Positions 30,624-39,833 of a stretch of DNA of 64,000 bases are shown piece by piece. The stretch's first letter is position 1, and every line of letters starts with the position of its first letter. The position numbers were made by a program, and so were the translations under genes. This DNA is from Aliivibrio sp. 1S175 (GTDB lineage: Bacteria > Pseudomonadota > Gammaproteobacteria > Enterobacterales > Vibrionaceae): the NCBI RefSeq assembly GCF_001690985.1, contig NZ_MAJS01000019.1, forward strand, positions 1 to 64,000, in the 5' to 3' direction. The notes below the pieces were generated by a model. The model did not search any database. It saw only the letters and a list, made by a program, of their open reading frames with translations, and was not told the origin of the DNA.

Positions 30624-30699
30624 GTCGTTAATTTATAACGACCTATATTAAACAATAAAGCGTCATATTTACATAATATAACGTAAACAAGACGCTTTA
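30624..30699 (-). other. Two stem-loops in the iscU-iscA gap
   Basis: TAAAGCGTC (30656-30664) pairs perfectly with GACGCTTTA (30691-30699), and GTCGTTA (30624-30630) with TAACGAC (30636-30642), within a 128-base gap that is much longer than the other isc spacers. No T-run follows. Likely an mRNA processing or stabilising element within the isc transcript (inference). Confidence 0.5.
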
Positions 30700-30714
30700 T
30701 AATGTTACTTAATC

Positions 30715-31092
30715 TTAGTGTTTATTACGGTAATCTAGTACCGCTGCTTTAATCGCATCTTCCGCTAAGATTGAACAGTGTACTTTCACTGGTGGTAATT
30801 CTAGCTCTTCAGCAATTTCAGCATTTTTCAACGCAGCTGCTTCGTCTAGAGTTTTACCTTTTACCCATTCAGTAACTAATGAGCTTGATGCGATTGCTGA
30901 ACCACAGCCGTATGTTTTGAATTTTGCATCTTCAATAATACCTTCTGGAGATACCTTGATTTGCAATTTCATTACATCACCACATGCAGGCGCACCAACC
31001 ATACCACTACCAACCGATGGATCATCTTTTTCAAATGAACCAACGTTACGTGGGTTTTCGTAATGATCGATTACTTTTTCGCTATAAGCCAT
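30715..31092 (-). CDS. iscU: Fe-S cluster scaffold IscU
   Basis: Scaffold on which [2Fe-2S] and [4Fe-4S] clusters are built. Ligands C37, D39, C63 and C106 are visible, and the HscA-recognition motif LPPVKVHC is present. Length 125 aa (E. coli 128). Start at 31092 ([14 protein letters not shown]); the longer frame overlaps iscS and is not used. Confidence 0.97.
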   Translation of the reverse strand: MAYSEKVIDHYENPRNVGSFEKDDPSVGSGMVGAPACGDVMKLQIKVSPEGIIEDAKFKTYGCGSAIASSSLVTEWVKGKTLDEAAALKNAEIAEELELPPVKVHCSILAEDAIKAAVLDYRNKH

Positions 31093-31124
31093 GATAAATA
31101 CCTCTAAATTCTGGAACGTCCGTG

Positions 31125-32339
31125 TTAGTGGTGTGCCCACTCAACCGTGTTTAAGTCGATGCCTTCTTTATACATATCCCATAATGGAGACATATCACGC
31201 AGTTTGTTTACTGCTTGGCTAATTTGTGTGATTGCATGATCAATCTCTTCTTCTGTCGTATAACGACCAAATGAGAAACGAATTGAACTGTGTGCTAGCT
31301 CATCATTCAGACCTAACGCACGTAATACATACGATGGTTCAAGACTTGCTGACGTACATGCTGAACCTGAAGAAACCGCAAGATCTTTCAGTGCCATTAG
31401 CAATGATTCACCTTCAACAAATTCAAAGCTGATGTTTAAGTTATGTGGTACACGTTGGTCTAAATCACCATTAATGTGTACAGCTTCCATATCTTTAACG
31501 CCATCAAGAAGACGATCACGCATTGCTAAACAATGATCATAATCTTTTTGCATCTCTTCTTTTGCGATACGACACGCTTCACCCATGCCAACGATTTGAT
31601 GAGTTGCTAATGTACCAGAACGGAAACCACGCTCATGACCGCCACCGTGCATTTGTGCTTCTAAACGAATACGTGGTTTACGACGAACGTACAATGCACC
31701 AATGCCTTTAGGGCCATACATTTTATGAGCAGAAAGAGAGATTAAATCCACTTTCATTTCTTGTACATCAAGAGGGACCTTACCTGCTGATTGTGCTGCA
31801 TCAACATGGAAAATAATTTTACGTGAACGACAAAGTTCACCAATTGCTGTGATGTCTTGAATCACACCAATTTCATTGTTTACATGCATAATAGAAACAA
31901 GCACGGTATCTTCACGCATTGCTGCTTCTAATTTAGCTAGGTCAACTAAACCATTAGATTCTGGGTCTAGGTAAGTAACTTCATAGCCTTCACGCTCAAG
32001 TTGACGACATGGGTCAAGAACGGCTTTATGTTCTGTTTTGCAAGTAATTACGTGCTTGCCTTTCTTATGATAGAAATGTGCAGCACCCTTAATTGCAAGG
32101 TTATCTGATTCTGTAGCGCCAGATGTAAATACGATCTCACGTGGATCAGCATTTAATAAAGCAGCAATATTGTCACGAGCGGTATCAACCGCTTCTTCAG
32201 CCTGCCAGCCGTAACGGTGTGAACGTGATGCTGGATTACCAAAGCATCCATCCATTGTCATATGTTGAACCATTTTATTCGCAACACGCTCATCAACAGG
32301 ACAAGTCGCCGAATAATCAAAGTAAATTGGCAGTTTCAT
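31125..32339 (-). CDS. iscS: Cysteine desulfurase IscS
   Basis: PLP enzyme that takes sulfur from cysteine for Fe-S clusters, thiolated tRNA and cofactors. PLP lysine in [12 protein letters not shown]; catalytic C328 in the mobile loop [10 protein letters not shown]. Length 404 aa, the same as E. coli, using ATG 32339 ([16 protein letters not shown]), which has GGAG six bases upstream; ATG 32345 sits directly on that ribosome site. 31 bases after iscR. Confidence 0.97.
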   Translation of the reverse strand: MKLPIYFDYSATCPVDERVANKMVQHMTMDGCFGNPASRSHRYGWQAEEAVDTARDNIAALLNADPREIVFTSGATESDNLAIKGAAHFYHKKGKHVITCKTEHKAVLDPCRQLEREGYEVTYLDPESNGLVDLAKLEAAMREDTVLVSIMHVNNEIGVIQDITAIGELCRSRKIIFHVDAAQSAGKVPLDVQEMKVDLISLSAHKMYGPKGIGALYVRRKPRIRLEAQMHGGGHERGFRSGTLATHQIVGMGEACRIAKEEMQKDYDHCLAMRDRLLDGVKDMEAVHINGDLDQRVPHNLNISFEFVEGESLLMALKDLAVSSGSACTSASLEPSYVLRALGLNDELAHSSIRFSFGRYTTEEEIDHAITQISQAVNKLRDMSPLWDMYKEGIDLNTVEWAHH

Positions 32340-32370
32340 TTTCATCTCCGAGAATACAGACGTTTGACCG

Positions 32371-32877
32371 TCAAAAGCGGACATTAACACCCACAGAATT
32401 TGTTAATTTAGAACTCGGTGCTAACCCATTATTTAAGGCGGCATCGATATTTTGTCTATCTGATACTTGTTGAACTTCATTATCTATCATGAGTTCACCA
32501 AGAGTAATTCCATCTAAGAAGCTACTAATACGAGAACTTAAATCACGCCACAAGGTATGCGTTAAACAACGCGTTCCACCTTGGCAGCCTTCTTTCCCAT
32601 GACATTTAGTTGCATCAACCGATTCATCAACCGCTGAAATAACCATTCCAACTGCGATTTCATCTGGTTTTAATCCTAAGTGATAACCACCACCTGGACC
32701 TCTAACACTAGCAACCAAACCGGCTTTACGTAATTTAGAGAATAATTGTTCAAGATAAGATAATGAAATCCCTTGTCGCTCCGAGATATCGGCAAGTGGC
32801 ACAGGGCCTTCTTGAGCATGCAGTGCAACATCTAGCATTGCTGTTACAGCATACCTTCCCTTCGAAGTTAATTTCAT
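32371..32877 (-). CDS. iscR: Fe-S cluster-sensing regulator IscR
   Basis: Rrf2-family dimeric regulator with a [2Fe-2S] cluster that represses its own operon when clusters are plentiful. Cluster ligands C92, C98, C104 and H107 match E. coli positions; winged helix near 28-60 ([20 protein letters not shown]). Length 168 aa. First gene of iscRSUA-hscBA-fdx-iscX, preceded by two adjacent type 1 IscR boxes. Confidence 0.97.
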   Translation of the reverse strand: MKLTSKGRYAVTAMLDVALHAQEGPVPLADISERQGISLSYLEQLFSKLRKAGLVASVRGPGGGYHLGLKPDEIAVGMVISAVDESVDATKCHGKEGCQGGTRCLTHTLWRDLSSRISSFLDGITLGELMIDNEVQQVSDRQNIDAALNNGLAPSSKLTNSVGVNVRF

Positions 32878-32921
32878 AAGTTACCTCATATCCACACTAT
32901 TCGTATGGAATGAAGTTTCCC

Positions 32922-32971
32922 ATACCTGACTATTTTGGTCAAGTATTTATCCCACTATTTTAGTCAAGTAT
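32922..32971 (-). promoter_or_regulatory. Two adjacent type 1 IscR boxes at the isc promoter
   Basis: The 25-bp site at 32922-32946 (minus strand begins ATACTTGACC and ends AGTCAGGTAT) fits the type 1 consensus at every fixed position. Directly abutting it, 32947-32971 carries a second copy (ATACTTGACTAAAATAG then a diverged end). TTGACC and TTGACT within them can serve as -35 boxes, so bound IscR would block RNA polymerase. E. coli has the same two-site design. Confidence 0.88.
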
Positions 32972-32973
32972 TA

Positions 32974-33711
32974 TTACTTGCTTATATTTTCGTCTTTCAT
33001 GCTTCTTTCTACTGCGGTTAATATACCGCGTAAAGTGCGTAATTCATGTGTTTCAGGACGGCATCGATTAAACATACGACGCATCTTATTCATCACTTGT
33101 CCAGGATGAGCCTTATTTATAAAGTCTGTGTCTGTCATGACTTTTTCAAGGTGTTCATAGAATAATTCTAATTCGAAGTTTAAAGGATATTCAGATTCTG
33201 TTGTTTCACCTTTATAAGCTTCGCTATCTAACCAAGCAACGCGTGCTTCATAACTGATTGTTTGTACCGCCATTGCTAAATTTAATGAGCTGTACTCTGG
33301 GTTAGCAGGAATGCATACATGAAAATGACATTTCTGTAATTCTTCATTTGTTAATCCTACTCTTTCTCGGCCAAAAATGAATGCGATTGGATGAGACGGT
33401 GCTTCTTCTATTGCTTTTACACCTGCTTCACGCGGTTCTAGCATTGGCCATTCAAGTGTTCTTGAGCGTGCACTTGAACCAATAACCAAACCACAATCAG
33501 AAATGGCTTCATCTAAAGTATCAACAATGCGAGCACGATTCGCAATATCACTTGCACCAGCAGCTAATGCGATGGCTTGACCATCTACTTCACACTCAGG
33601 CGCAACTAATACCATATTAGTTAAACCCATTACTTTCATTGCACGAGCAGCTGACCCAATGTTTCCTGAATGGCTAGTACCAACAAGGACAATACGAATT
33701 CTATCTAACAT
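32974..33711 (-). CDS. trmJ: tRNA (cytidine/uridine-2'-O)-methyltransferase TrmJ
   Basis: SPOUT methyltransferase that modifies position 32 of several tRNAs. Family start [19 protein letters not shown]-knot motifs [17 protein letters not shown] near residue 110 and [17 protein letters not shown] near 130. Length 245 aa (E. coli 246). Located upstream of iscR and divergent from suhB, as in E. coli. Confidence 0.95.
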   Translation of the reverse strand: MLDRIRIVLVGTSHSGNIGSAARAMKVMGLTNMVLVAPECEVDGQAIALAAGASDIANRARIVDTLDEAISDCGLVIGSSARSRTLEWPMLEPREAGVKAIEEAPSHPIAFIFGRERVGLTNEELQKCHFHVCIPANPEYSSLNLAMAVQTISYEARVAWLDSEAYKGETTESEYPLNFELELFYEHLEKVMTDTDFINKAHPGQVMNKMRRMFNRCRPETHELRTLRGILTAVERSMKDENISK

Positions 33712-33920
33712 GTTATTTTTCCATATGATGAAAAGAGCCGCCGGATACTACCATAAAGCAATACCCCTTTCTTCTTTATATATAAGAGATTTTAACCTGC
33801 TATGGTTTTTTTTGTAATGAACGACACTAACTGAACAAAAAATAAACGCTTCCTTTTAAGCGTTACTTTATGTATACTCGCGGCCGATTTCTGTTCTTTA
33901 ACATCTTTTGGGATATAACT

Positions 33921-34724
33921 ATGCATCCAATGCTAAATATTGCTATACGTACTGCGCGTAAAGCCGGTGACTTTGTTGCTAAATCTTTTGAGCAAACTGA
34001 CAAAATTGAAACAACAAAAAAAGGCAATAACGAGTTTATTACGAACATCGAAAACGATGCTCAATATATGCTTATTGATATGATCAAGAAATCTTACCCT
34101 GATCACAGCATCATTTCTGAAGAGTCTGGCCTAATCGAAGGCAGAGACGCTGACGTTCAATGGATCATTGACCCATTAGATGGCACTACTAACTTCGTTA
34201 AAGGTATCCCACACTTCGCTATCTCTATTGCAGTTCGCATTAAAGGTCGTACAGAAGTTGCTTGTGTATACGATCCAATCCGTAATGAATTATTCACAGC
34301 TCAACGTGGTTCTGGTGCTCAACGCAACAACCAACGTGTTCGTGTTCAAGAATTAAAAGACATGAACGAAACAATTCTTGCGACTGGTCTTCCATACCGT
34401 CAAAAACAACACGCAGAAAGCTACTCAAAAGTGCTAGGCGCGATGTTTGTTGAATGTGCTGATATCCGTAGCTCTGGCTGTCCTTCTCTAGATTTATGTT
34501 ACCTAGCTGCAGCTCGCATCGATGGCTTCTTCGCTCTTGGCCTTAAGCCTTGGGAAATGGCAGCAGCAGACCTAATCGCTCGTGAATCTGGCGTTATCTG
34601 TACTGACTTCTCTGGCAACACTGACTACATGAAAACTGGCGGCCTAGTAGCTGGTAGCCCACGTATCGTTAAGTCTATGCTTAAGAAAATCCGTGAAAAC
34701 GGCAGCGAAGCAATGACTAAATAA
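33921..34724 (+). CDS. suhB: Inositol-1-monophosphatase family protein SuhB
   Basis: Mg-dependent phosphatase fold; in E. coli it is also part of the rRNA transcription antitermination complex. Metal-site motifs: E67/E68 in ISEESG, D84 and D87 in DPLDGTTNF, and the C-terminal PWEMAAADLIARESG. Length 267 aa, as in E. coli. Start at 33921 (MHPMLNIAIRTARKAG); the extension to 33870 is not conserved. TATACT at about 33872 may be the -10 box. Codons look highly adapted, consistent with high expression. Confidence 0.95.
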   Translation: MHPMLNIAIRTARKAGDFVAKSFEQTDKIETTKKGNNEFITNIENDAQYMLIDMIKKSYPDHSIISEESGLIEGRDADVQWIIDPLDGTTNFVKGIPHFAISIAVRIKGRTEVACVYDPIRNELFTAQRGSGAQRNNQRVRVQELKDMNETILATGLPYRQKQHAESYSKVLGAMFVECADIRSSGCPSLDLCYLAAARIDGFFALGLKPWEMAAADLIARESGVICTDFSGNTDYMKTGGLVAGSPRIVKSMLKKIRENGSEAMTK

Positions 34725-34764
34725 TCTTAATTGATTATCAAGATTTGAATTAAAAATCTTTGTT

Positions 34765-34803
34765 AAAAAAAGGGAAGTGAGTTTATCTCACTTCCCTTTT
34801 TTA
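34765..34803. terminator. Bidirectional terminator between suhB and truC
   Basis: AAAAGGGAAGTGAG-TTTAT-CTCACTTCCCTTTT, a perfect 14-bp stem with A/T runs on both sides, between convergent genes. Confidence 0.93.
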
Positions 34804-34822
34804 TTGTCTTTAACCCAGTATT

Positions 34823-35614
34823 CTATAACTCAATATCCCAACCAAACTCTGCCATTAATCTCTGCCATGTTTCATCAACGCCTGCTTTTATCTCTATATT
34901 TTCATTAGTAATAGGGTGAGTAAAACTCAGCCCTGATGCATGTAACAACAAGCGATGGCTGTCCAAATTCTCTTTAAATAATCTATTGTGCTTCCCATCG
35001 CCATGAGTCGTATCACCAACAATTGGGTGACGCAAATGTGCCATGTGACGACGGAGCTGATGCTTTCTACCAGTCTGAGGTTTTAGTTCCATAAGACAAT
35101 AACGACTGGTTGGAAATTTACCCGTTGAATAAGGTAACTCAACTTTAGCGAGTGGCGTGTATTCGGTTATCGCTTCTTTTGCCTCAACCTCTTTTGATGC
35201 CTTTTTATCCGCTATTTTATCTAACTGCTCTTTAAGCGGATAATCAAGAGTATCGCTCTCTTCTATCCAGCCACGAACAATAGCGTGGTACGTTTTTTTA
35301 ATTTCTCTACCTGAAAACAATGGTGAAAATTGAGCAGCAACTTCACTTGATAATGCAAAAAACAAAATGCCTGATGTCGGTTTATCTAAGCGATGTAGCG
35401 GGAATACGTGTTGGCCAATTTGATTTCGTAATGTTTGCATCGCAAATACGGTTTCATATTTATCAAGCCATGAACGGTGAACAAGCATTCCTGCCGGTTT
35501 ATTAATCGCAATTAAATTCTCATCACGGTACACAATCTCTAGCTCAATGGGTTCTGGTTGTATATCGTTTTCGACAGGTTGCTCTTCTTCTAGGATATGT
35601 TTATCTATGTTCAC
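34823..35614 (-). CDS. truC: tRNA pseudouridine(65) synthase TruC
   Basis: RluA-family pseudouridine synthase acting on U65 of tRNA. The catalytic motif HRLDKPTSG lies near residue 74, with KPAGMLVH before it and LKPQTGRKHQLRRHMAHL near 180. Length 263 aa (E. coli 260). Its start overlaps the yqcC stop by four bases, so translation is coupled; the yqcC-truC pair is conserved in enterobacteria. Confidence 0.92.
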   Translation of the reverse strand: MNIDKHILEEEQPVENDIQPEPIELEIVYRDENLIAINKPAGMLVHRSWLDKYETVFAMQTLRNQIGQHVFPLHRLDKPTSGILFFALSSEVAAQFSPLFSGREIKKTYHAIVRGWIEESDTLDYPLKEQLDKIADKKASKEVEAKEAITEYTPLAKVELPYSTGKFPTSRYCLMELKPQTGRKHQLRRHMAHLRHPIVGDTTHGDGKHNRLFKENLDSHRLLLHASGLSFTHPITNENIEIKAGVDETWQRLMAEFGWDIEL

Positions 35615-35931
35615 AAAATATTACTCAATTTATCAATGGCCTGACAAAGGCTAATAATCTCAGCTTCGCCCTTTTGATTTTTCAGTGTTTCTTCAACATA
35701 AGGGGTAATTGAAAATCCTTTTGGCAATGAGTGTCCATTCTCAATTAAGATGAACATCTTGGGAATAAAAATCCATTGCAACCATTCTGTTGACGATAAA
35801 GTATCAAGGGCGAAAGGCTCTACACTTGCCAATGCAGCATCCGATGGTGAACTCTCTTGCCAATGTTCATGGTGTTGTAATTGTTCCGTTAACTGCTGCA
35901 ATAACACAACTAACGATGATGAAGTTGTCAT
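35611..35931 (-). CDS. yqcC: YqcC family protein
   Basis: Small helical protein of unknown function (DUF446 type). Visible family stretch SSTEWLQWIFIPKM in the middle; 106 aa with start MTTSSSLVVLLQQL at 35931. A GTG at 35949 could add six residues, but the shorter start aligns better with the E. coli protein as I recall it. Forms an overlapping pair with truC. Confidence 0.85.
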   Translation of the reverse strand: MTTSSSLVVLLQQLTEQLQHHEHWQESSPSDAALASVEPFALDTLSSTEWLQWIFIPKMFILIENGHSLPKGFSITPYVEETLKNQKGEAEIISLCQAIDKLSNIL

Positions 35932-36033
35932 AACCGATTGATCTCGCACTCTCTGATACTTTTAATGACAAAGGATACCATCTTATCAATGGTTGGGTAT
36001 AATCATGATATTAACCATTGAATAAGACATATC

Positions 36034-37071
36034 ATGGAACAGATTTATACGCTTAGCCAACTTATCCAACAATCAAATTGTGAATACGCTATTTATGATT
36101 TAGGTCGTCGCGTGCAACCTATTTCCAATAAACAATTTGAATCGATTGAAGCTGCTCAGCAACCTTATCCTTTTCCACTTCAACGCCATGCTCATTTAGC
36201 CATTGCTTATTGGAATGAAGCTAAACAACCTTGGATTTGGTTTTTAAAACTACCTTTGGATGAGCGTGGTTTATTACAACAAGGCGATATTGGTAATTTT
36301 ATTAAGTATGTAGTTGAAGCTATTGGTGTGTCATTAAGTGGCGATTTAAACGAAGAACAACAACAAAAACTGGCTAACAATCCTTACACCTTTAAGCCCA
36401 AAGACGACAAAATGGCCATGTTTCATAGCTTACTACGCTCTGATTTAAAACAATCAATGAGCCAATACTACGAACATGCTCAAACATACCTTTCTGGTAA
36501 AAATGGGTGGGATAATTGGCAATTTGTTGGGGTTCAGGGCTTAGCGGATGTTTGTGCTAATTTAAGCAAAGAAAATAATGGTGTCGCATTACGTAAAGCA
36601 CTATCGCATTTACCAACGACTGTTTTATATGCCACTCTGGGTTGTTTAGAACATGTAGAACTGCCAGAAAAACTAGCACAAACGCAGTTAGATATTGTAA
36701 ATGATCTTTGTGGTGATGATAATGCTGACCTATTTTTGTTGTCTGCGCATATCCGTGCACTTTCTGGATCTCAACATTCTATTTTAACTCAAGCATTAAC
36801 GAGTATTCTATCTAGTGAACGGTTGAGCCACCCTGAAGTCTTAGTGGCGATTGCTGGTCGTTGCTGGCTTGGGTTAGAAGACCTTACGACTGCGAATTTA
36901 TTCTTACTGCGTCTAGCTCAGACGGGTGATCAACAACTCTTCAACCAACTGTTTTCAGATTTAGTTATGCAACCTAAATTACGTATGTGTATGTTACAGA
37001 TCTTGCATGGAGAAGCAGATCCTAAACTAGCAGATGCCTTATTAACGTTACAACAAACTACCAAGAGCTAA
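36034..37071 (+). CDS. DUF3549 family protein
   Basis: Soluble 345-aa protein of unknown function, common in vibrios. It has no signal peptide or membrane segment. The N-terminal part contains QPWIWFLKLPLDERGLLQQGD, and the C-terminal half is helical, HEAT/TPR-like in feel (LLSAHIRALSG, LLRLAQTGDQQLF). Followed after four bases by the DUF3301 gene, so the two form a small operon. Faces convergently towards csrB. Confidence 0.8.
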   Translation: MEQIYTLSQLIQQSNCEYAIYDLGRRVQPISNKQFESIEAAQQPYPFPLQRHAHLAIAYWNEAKQPWIWFLKLPLDERGLLQQGDIGNFIKYVVEAIGVSLSGDLNEEQQQKLANNPYTFKPKDDKMAMFHSLLRSDLKQSMSQYYEHAQTYLSGKNGWDNWQFVGVQGLADVCANLSKENNGVALRKALSHLPTTVLYATLGCLEHVELPEKLAQTQLDIVNDLCGDDNADLFLLSAHIRALSGSQHSILTQALTSILSSERLSHPEVLVAIAGRCWLGLEDLTTANLFLLRLAQTGDQQLFNQLFSDLVMQPKLRMCMLQILHGEADPKLADALLTLQQTTKS

Positions 37072-37075
37072 TGAT

Positions 37076-37384
37076 ATGGATAATCTTTTTGCAATACTTG
37101 GCTTAACCTTTTTCTGTTTTCTTTTTTGGCAACAAAGAAGACAATCAGAATACGCCCATCAAGCTATCCAACAGTACTGTAAAAAAATGGAATTGCAGCT
37201 ATTAAGTGTCGCAAGAGGATCTTATGGTTTTCGCTTACCAAGTGGTAAGAAACGTTTATACACAACGTATGAATTTGAATTTTCTTCTATTGGTGATGAC
37301 TACTATACGGGTAAATTAATCATGGTAGGCTTTAAAGCAGCAAAGTTTAATTTACCACCGTATCGTATGGCTCAAGAATATTAG
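37076..37384 (+). CDS. DUF3301 domain membrane protein
   Basis: Small 102-aa protein with one N-terminal membrane segment (about residues 3-18, LFAILGLTFFCFLFW), a basic patch (QQRRQ), then a conserved soluble part with FRLPSGKKRLYTTYEFEFSS and ending FNLPPYRMAQEY. Function unknown. Four bases after the DUF3549 gene. Confidence 0.8.
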   Translation: MDNLFAILGLTFFCFLFWQQRRQSEYAHQAIQQYCKKMELQLLSVARGSYGFRLPSGKKRLYTTYEFEFSSIGDDYYTGKLIMVGFKAAKFNLPPYRMAQEY

Positions 37385-37431
37385 TCTAGGTAGGTATTTG
37401 ATTGAAGATAAGTACTTCATAGAAAATAAAG

Positions 37432-37907
37432 AAAAACCCCACTAAGCTTTCGCCTAATGGGGTCATAACTCTACTCGCAGCAGTCCCGCTACTTAGGGTG
37501 CTCCGTGCATCAAATCCTTGATAGTATGCTGAATCCGTCAGCGTATTCCTTTCATCGCTATCCTAGCGGTGTCCATGATCTAATCCTGATCCGTTAACAA
37601 TCCGTCGCTAACTCACTTCACTTGTTCCTTGAGCTGTGTCCTTTACATCATCCTGATGTCTAATCCTTCCTCTATCCTAGAGGTGTCCATTATCTTTCCT
37701 TAGTAGTAACCATCCTAGCTACTATTGAATCCATTCAATGTCCGGTTTTGCTTTCCATGCCGATTACTCATCCTAAGTAACCGAGTGCCTCATCCTGAAG
37801 CGTACCAAATCCTTGGTCAATTCCTGTTCCGTGTCAGTATCCTTCCGACACCAATAAGATTACGCTTTTTACTTTTAGGAACAATCCCCTAATTATCATT
37901 TTCCTAC
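37432..37907 (-). ncRNA. csrB: CsrB small RNA (CsrA-sequestering)
   Basis: Untranslated RNA that binds many copies of the regulator CsrA and relieves its control of mRNAs. Seen: about 31 GGA motifs in 476 nt of the minus strand, many as AGGAT or AGGAA in hairpin loops (for example CTAGGATAG and CATCAGGATGATG), which is the hallmark of CsrB/CsrC/RsmZ RNAs. The 3' end is an intrinsic terminator: CCCC stem, GAAA tetraloop, GGGG, then five Us (37462-37432). No significant ORF runs through it. A promoter and GacA/UvrY-type palindrome lie upstream. Location near yqcC and syd is the same as E. coli csrB. The 5' end is estimated from the -10 box. Vibrios usually carry more than one such RNA; others would lie elsewhere. 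Confidence 0.93.
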
Positions 37908-37913
37908 CTAAAT

Positions 37914-37942
37914 AAGATACGTCTCGTAATTAAATAAAACAA
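37914..37942 (-). promoter_or_regulatory. csrB promoter
   Basis: On the minus strand TTGTTT (37942-37937), a 17-base spacer, then TATCTT (37919-37914), a reasonable sigma-70 promoter with transcription start expected near 37907. Confidence 0.6.
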
Positions 37943-38018
37943 AATACATTAAAAACAATAAATTAAGATGCATAGCATTGATTATCACTATAAAGAAAAC
38001 GACATATCTCAACGATTT

Positions 38019-38036
38019 TGTAAGATATCTCTTACA
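38019..38036. promoter_or_regulatory. GacA/UvrY (VarA)-type upstream activating palindrome
   Basis: TGTAAGATATCTCTTACA is an 18-bp near-perfect palindrome that matches the known TGTAAG-N6-CTTACA box of GacA-family response regulators found upstream of csrB/rsmZ genes. It lies about 120 bases before the csrB start and 135 before the divergent small gene at 38171, so could act on both. Confidence 0.88.
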
Positions 38037-38170
38037 AGAACTCTCGGTTATTTCTAATGTAATTTCTGCCTAAACTCAAATTATGTCAATCAAACTGAAG
38101 TAATGTATATCTATGGTGCATTGAGCCAGTATTAGATATCATGGCTTCAGATGAAATATAGGAAGTCATG

Positions 38171-38440
38171 ATGAAAAATGTAACTGATGAACTGCAAAAA
38201 ATAATGCAAGATTTAATCAATGAAGGGAAAAAACCAACAACAGCCCTAGTTAAATCTCGCTTAAGCACTCAAGTTCCTATGCCTGCGATTATTACTGCAA
38301 TTAAATCATTTCAAGCCAGTGCTCACGTACCTAAAATTGAAGTACGTGAAAGTACATTAACTGCCGATGAACGTATTATTCAGCTTGAACAACAAGTAAG
38401 AGAATTAACCCAGCGTTTAAACGCTTTGGAGAATAAATAA
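38171..38440 (+). CDS. Small helical protein with C-terminal coiled coil
   Basis: 89-aa hypothetical protein. The N-terminal 60 residues look like a compact helical, perhaps DNA-binding, domain ([17 protein letters not shown], then [13 protein letters not shown], reminiscent of KfrA-type N-termini). The last 25 residues form a heptad coiled coil ([19 protein letters not shown]). The second ATG (38171) has AGGA seven bases upstream; ATG 38168 is also possible. The stop overlaps the start of the next gene (TAATG), so they are translationally coupled. It is divergent from csrB and shares the GacA-box region. Confidence 0.75.
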   Translation: MKNVTDELQKIMQDLINEGKKPTTALVKSRLSTQVPMPAIITAIKSFQASAHVPKIEVRESTLTADERIIQLEQQVRELTQRLNALENK

Positions 38441-38889
38441 TGCAAATTTGGGTAGATGCAGATGCATGTCCAAAAGTCGTAAAAGAAGTACTTTGCCGCG
38501 CTGCTACACGTACTGGCATCCAACTGACTTTTGTTGCAAACCACTACATTCCAGTACCAATAGCGTTCAATATTAAATCAATACAGGTTGAATCTGGTTT
38601 TGATGTTGCAGATGACGAAATAGTAAGACGTTCTGAAGCGGGAGATCTTGTTATCAGTGGTGATATTCCACTGGCTGCAGAATTGATCGAAAAAAAGGTA
38701 CAAGTTCTGAACCCTCGCGGTGAGCTTTATACTGAAGCTACGATAAAAGCACGTTTAAATATCCGTGACTTTATGGATACAATGCGAGCAAGCGGCATCC
38801 AAACGGGAGGCCCTGCCGCACTATCTCAGACTGACCGACGTGAATTTGCTAATCAACTGGATCGTATCCTTGCTAAATTCAAAAAATAA
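38440..38889 (+). CDS. YaiI/YqxD family protein (UPF0178, PIN-like fold)
   Basis: 149-aa cytosolic protein of unconfirmed function; the family has a PIN-like nuclease core. Seen: the N-terminal acidic motif [17 protein letters not shown]-like [12 protein letters not shown] near residue 72, and [13 protein letters not shown] near 127, all conserved in the family. Its start overlaps the previous stop by one base. Confidence 0.9.
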   Translation: MQIWVDADACPKVVKEVLCRAATRTGIQLTFVANHYIPVPIAFNIKSIQVESGFDVADDEIVRRSEAGDLVISGDIPLAAELIEKKVQVLNPRGELYTEATIKARLNIRDFMDTMRASGIQTGGPAALSQTDRREFANQLDRILAKFKK

Positions 38890-38897
38890 AAACAAAT

Positions 38898-38931
38898 AAA
38901 AATGGGAGCTCATTGTGAGCTCCCATTTTTT
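38898..38931. terminator. Bidirectional terminator
   Basis: AAAAATGGGAGCTCA-TTG-TGAGCTCCCATTTTT, a 15-bp perfect stem between the yaiI-like gene and the convergent DUF2310 gene. Confidence 0.93.
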
Positions 38932-38954
38932 ATTTATCTGTATATGACCGAGTA

Positions 38955-39728
38955 TTAGTCTTTAAAATCCCAAGACAAATTACTAACTAATCGACACTCA
39001 TCACACTTAAAATCAAACACTTCATGAATTGGCTCTTCTAACGCCCAATCTCCATCGCACACTGGGCATTTACGTGCTAATTCTTTTTCTTTACTTTCAC
39101 CGCCGACACGATAAAGGTATAGATACGTTGAAATACCACTCAATACTTCCATACGGCGGCACAAATCCCAACCACGTTTAAATAAACGACTCTCACTTGA
39201 ACTCACTTCATGCAATGCAGGATGTTCAACCACAGACCCATTCATTTGCAATTGATCACACGCACTCCAATCTTCTTGCCATTTAATGAATTGTTTTTGA
39301 TCACCATTAGCAACAGCAGGTAAACGATAAAGAGGAATAGGTTGAAACGTCTCACCGTGACGAATTGGAGAGCAAGTATGCAAATGGGTAGTGTACAGAA
39401 TTTGCCAGCTTACCTTTTCACTCTCATCACTTCGGTCAGAATTCATGTCCTGGCCAACCACTTTGACTTTCGGTTCTAATAATCCGAAATCACTTAATTG
39501 TTTAAACGCCAATTTCACTTGTGGACTGTGATTATCAGGATGAAGTGAATCTTCTTCAGGGCAAACCACACGTGCAACAAAATTAGTTCCCTTCATTACC
39601 ACTGGTAATTCACGACCAATCACTTGTCCGTTATAACGTAAACAATCCAAACAATAATTGATCGCTTTCTCTACTGCGGCCATTGAAGTATCGCAGTAAA
39701 TTTCAAAATCTAACTCAGTTACAAACAT
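38955..39728 (-). CDS. Zn-ribbon-containing protein (DUF2310)
   Basis: 257-aa cytosolic protein of unknown function, family described as possible RNA- or nucleic-acid-binding. The C-terminal zinc ribbon is clear: CPVCDGDW near 222 and CDECRLVSN near 242. The N-terminal two thirds have no motif I know. Downstream of syd on the same strand but separated by a terminator. Confidence 0.82.
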   Translation of the reverse strand: MFVTELDFEIYCDTSMAAVEKAINYCLDCLRYNGQVIGRELPVVMKGTNFVARVVCPEEDSLHPDNHSPQVKLAFKQLSDFGLLEPKVKVVGQDMNSDRSDESEKVSWQILYTTHLHTCSPIRHGETFQPIPLYRLPAVANGDQKQFIKWQEDWSACDQLQMNGSVVEHPALHEVSSSESRLFKRGWDLCRRMEVLSGISTYLYLYRVGGESKEKELARKCPVCDGDWALEEPIHEVFDFKCDECRLVSNLSWDFKD

Positions 39729-39763
39729 TAACGCTTATTTCCTACTACAACGTATAAAATGAA

Positions 39764-39793
39764 AATTCCGATAAGCATACCTTTATCGGAATT
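39764..39793 (-). terminator. syd terminator
   Basis: AATTCCGATAA and TTATCGGAATT form an 11-bp perfect stem, followed on the minus strand by TTCATTTT, 41 bases after the syd stop. Confidence 0.8.
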
Positions 39794-39833
39794 GATTTAA
39801 TCATGATCTTTCTAGGGCATATTAACCGATCGT

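Noticed and set aside
37441-37880. Regular ATCCT words as a possible CRISPR or tandem repeat
   Set aside because: Spacing is irregular and the complement gives GGA-loop hairpins ending in a terminator, which is CsrB.
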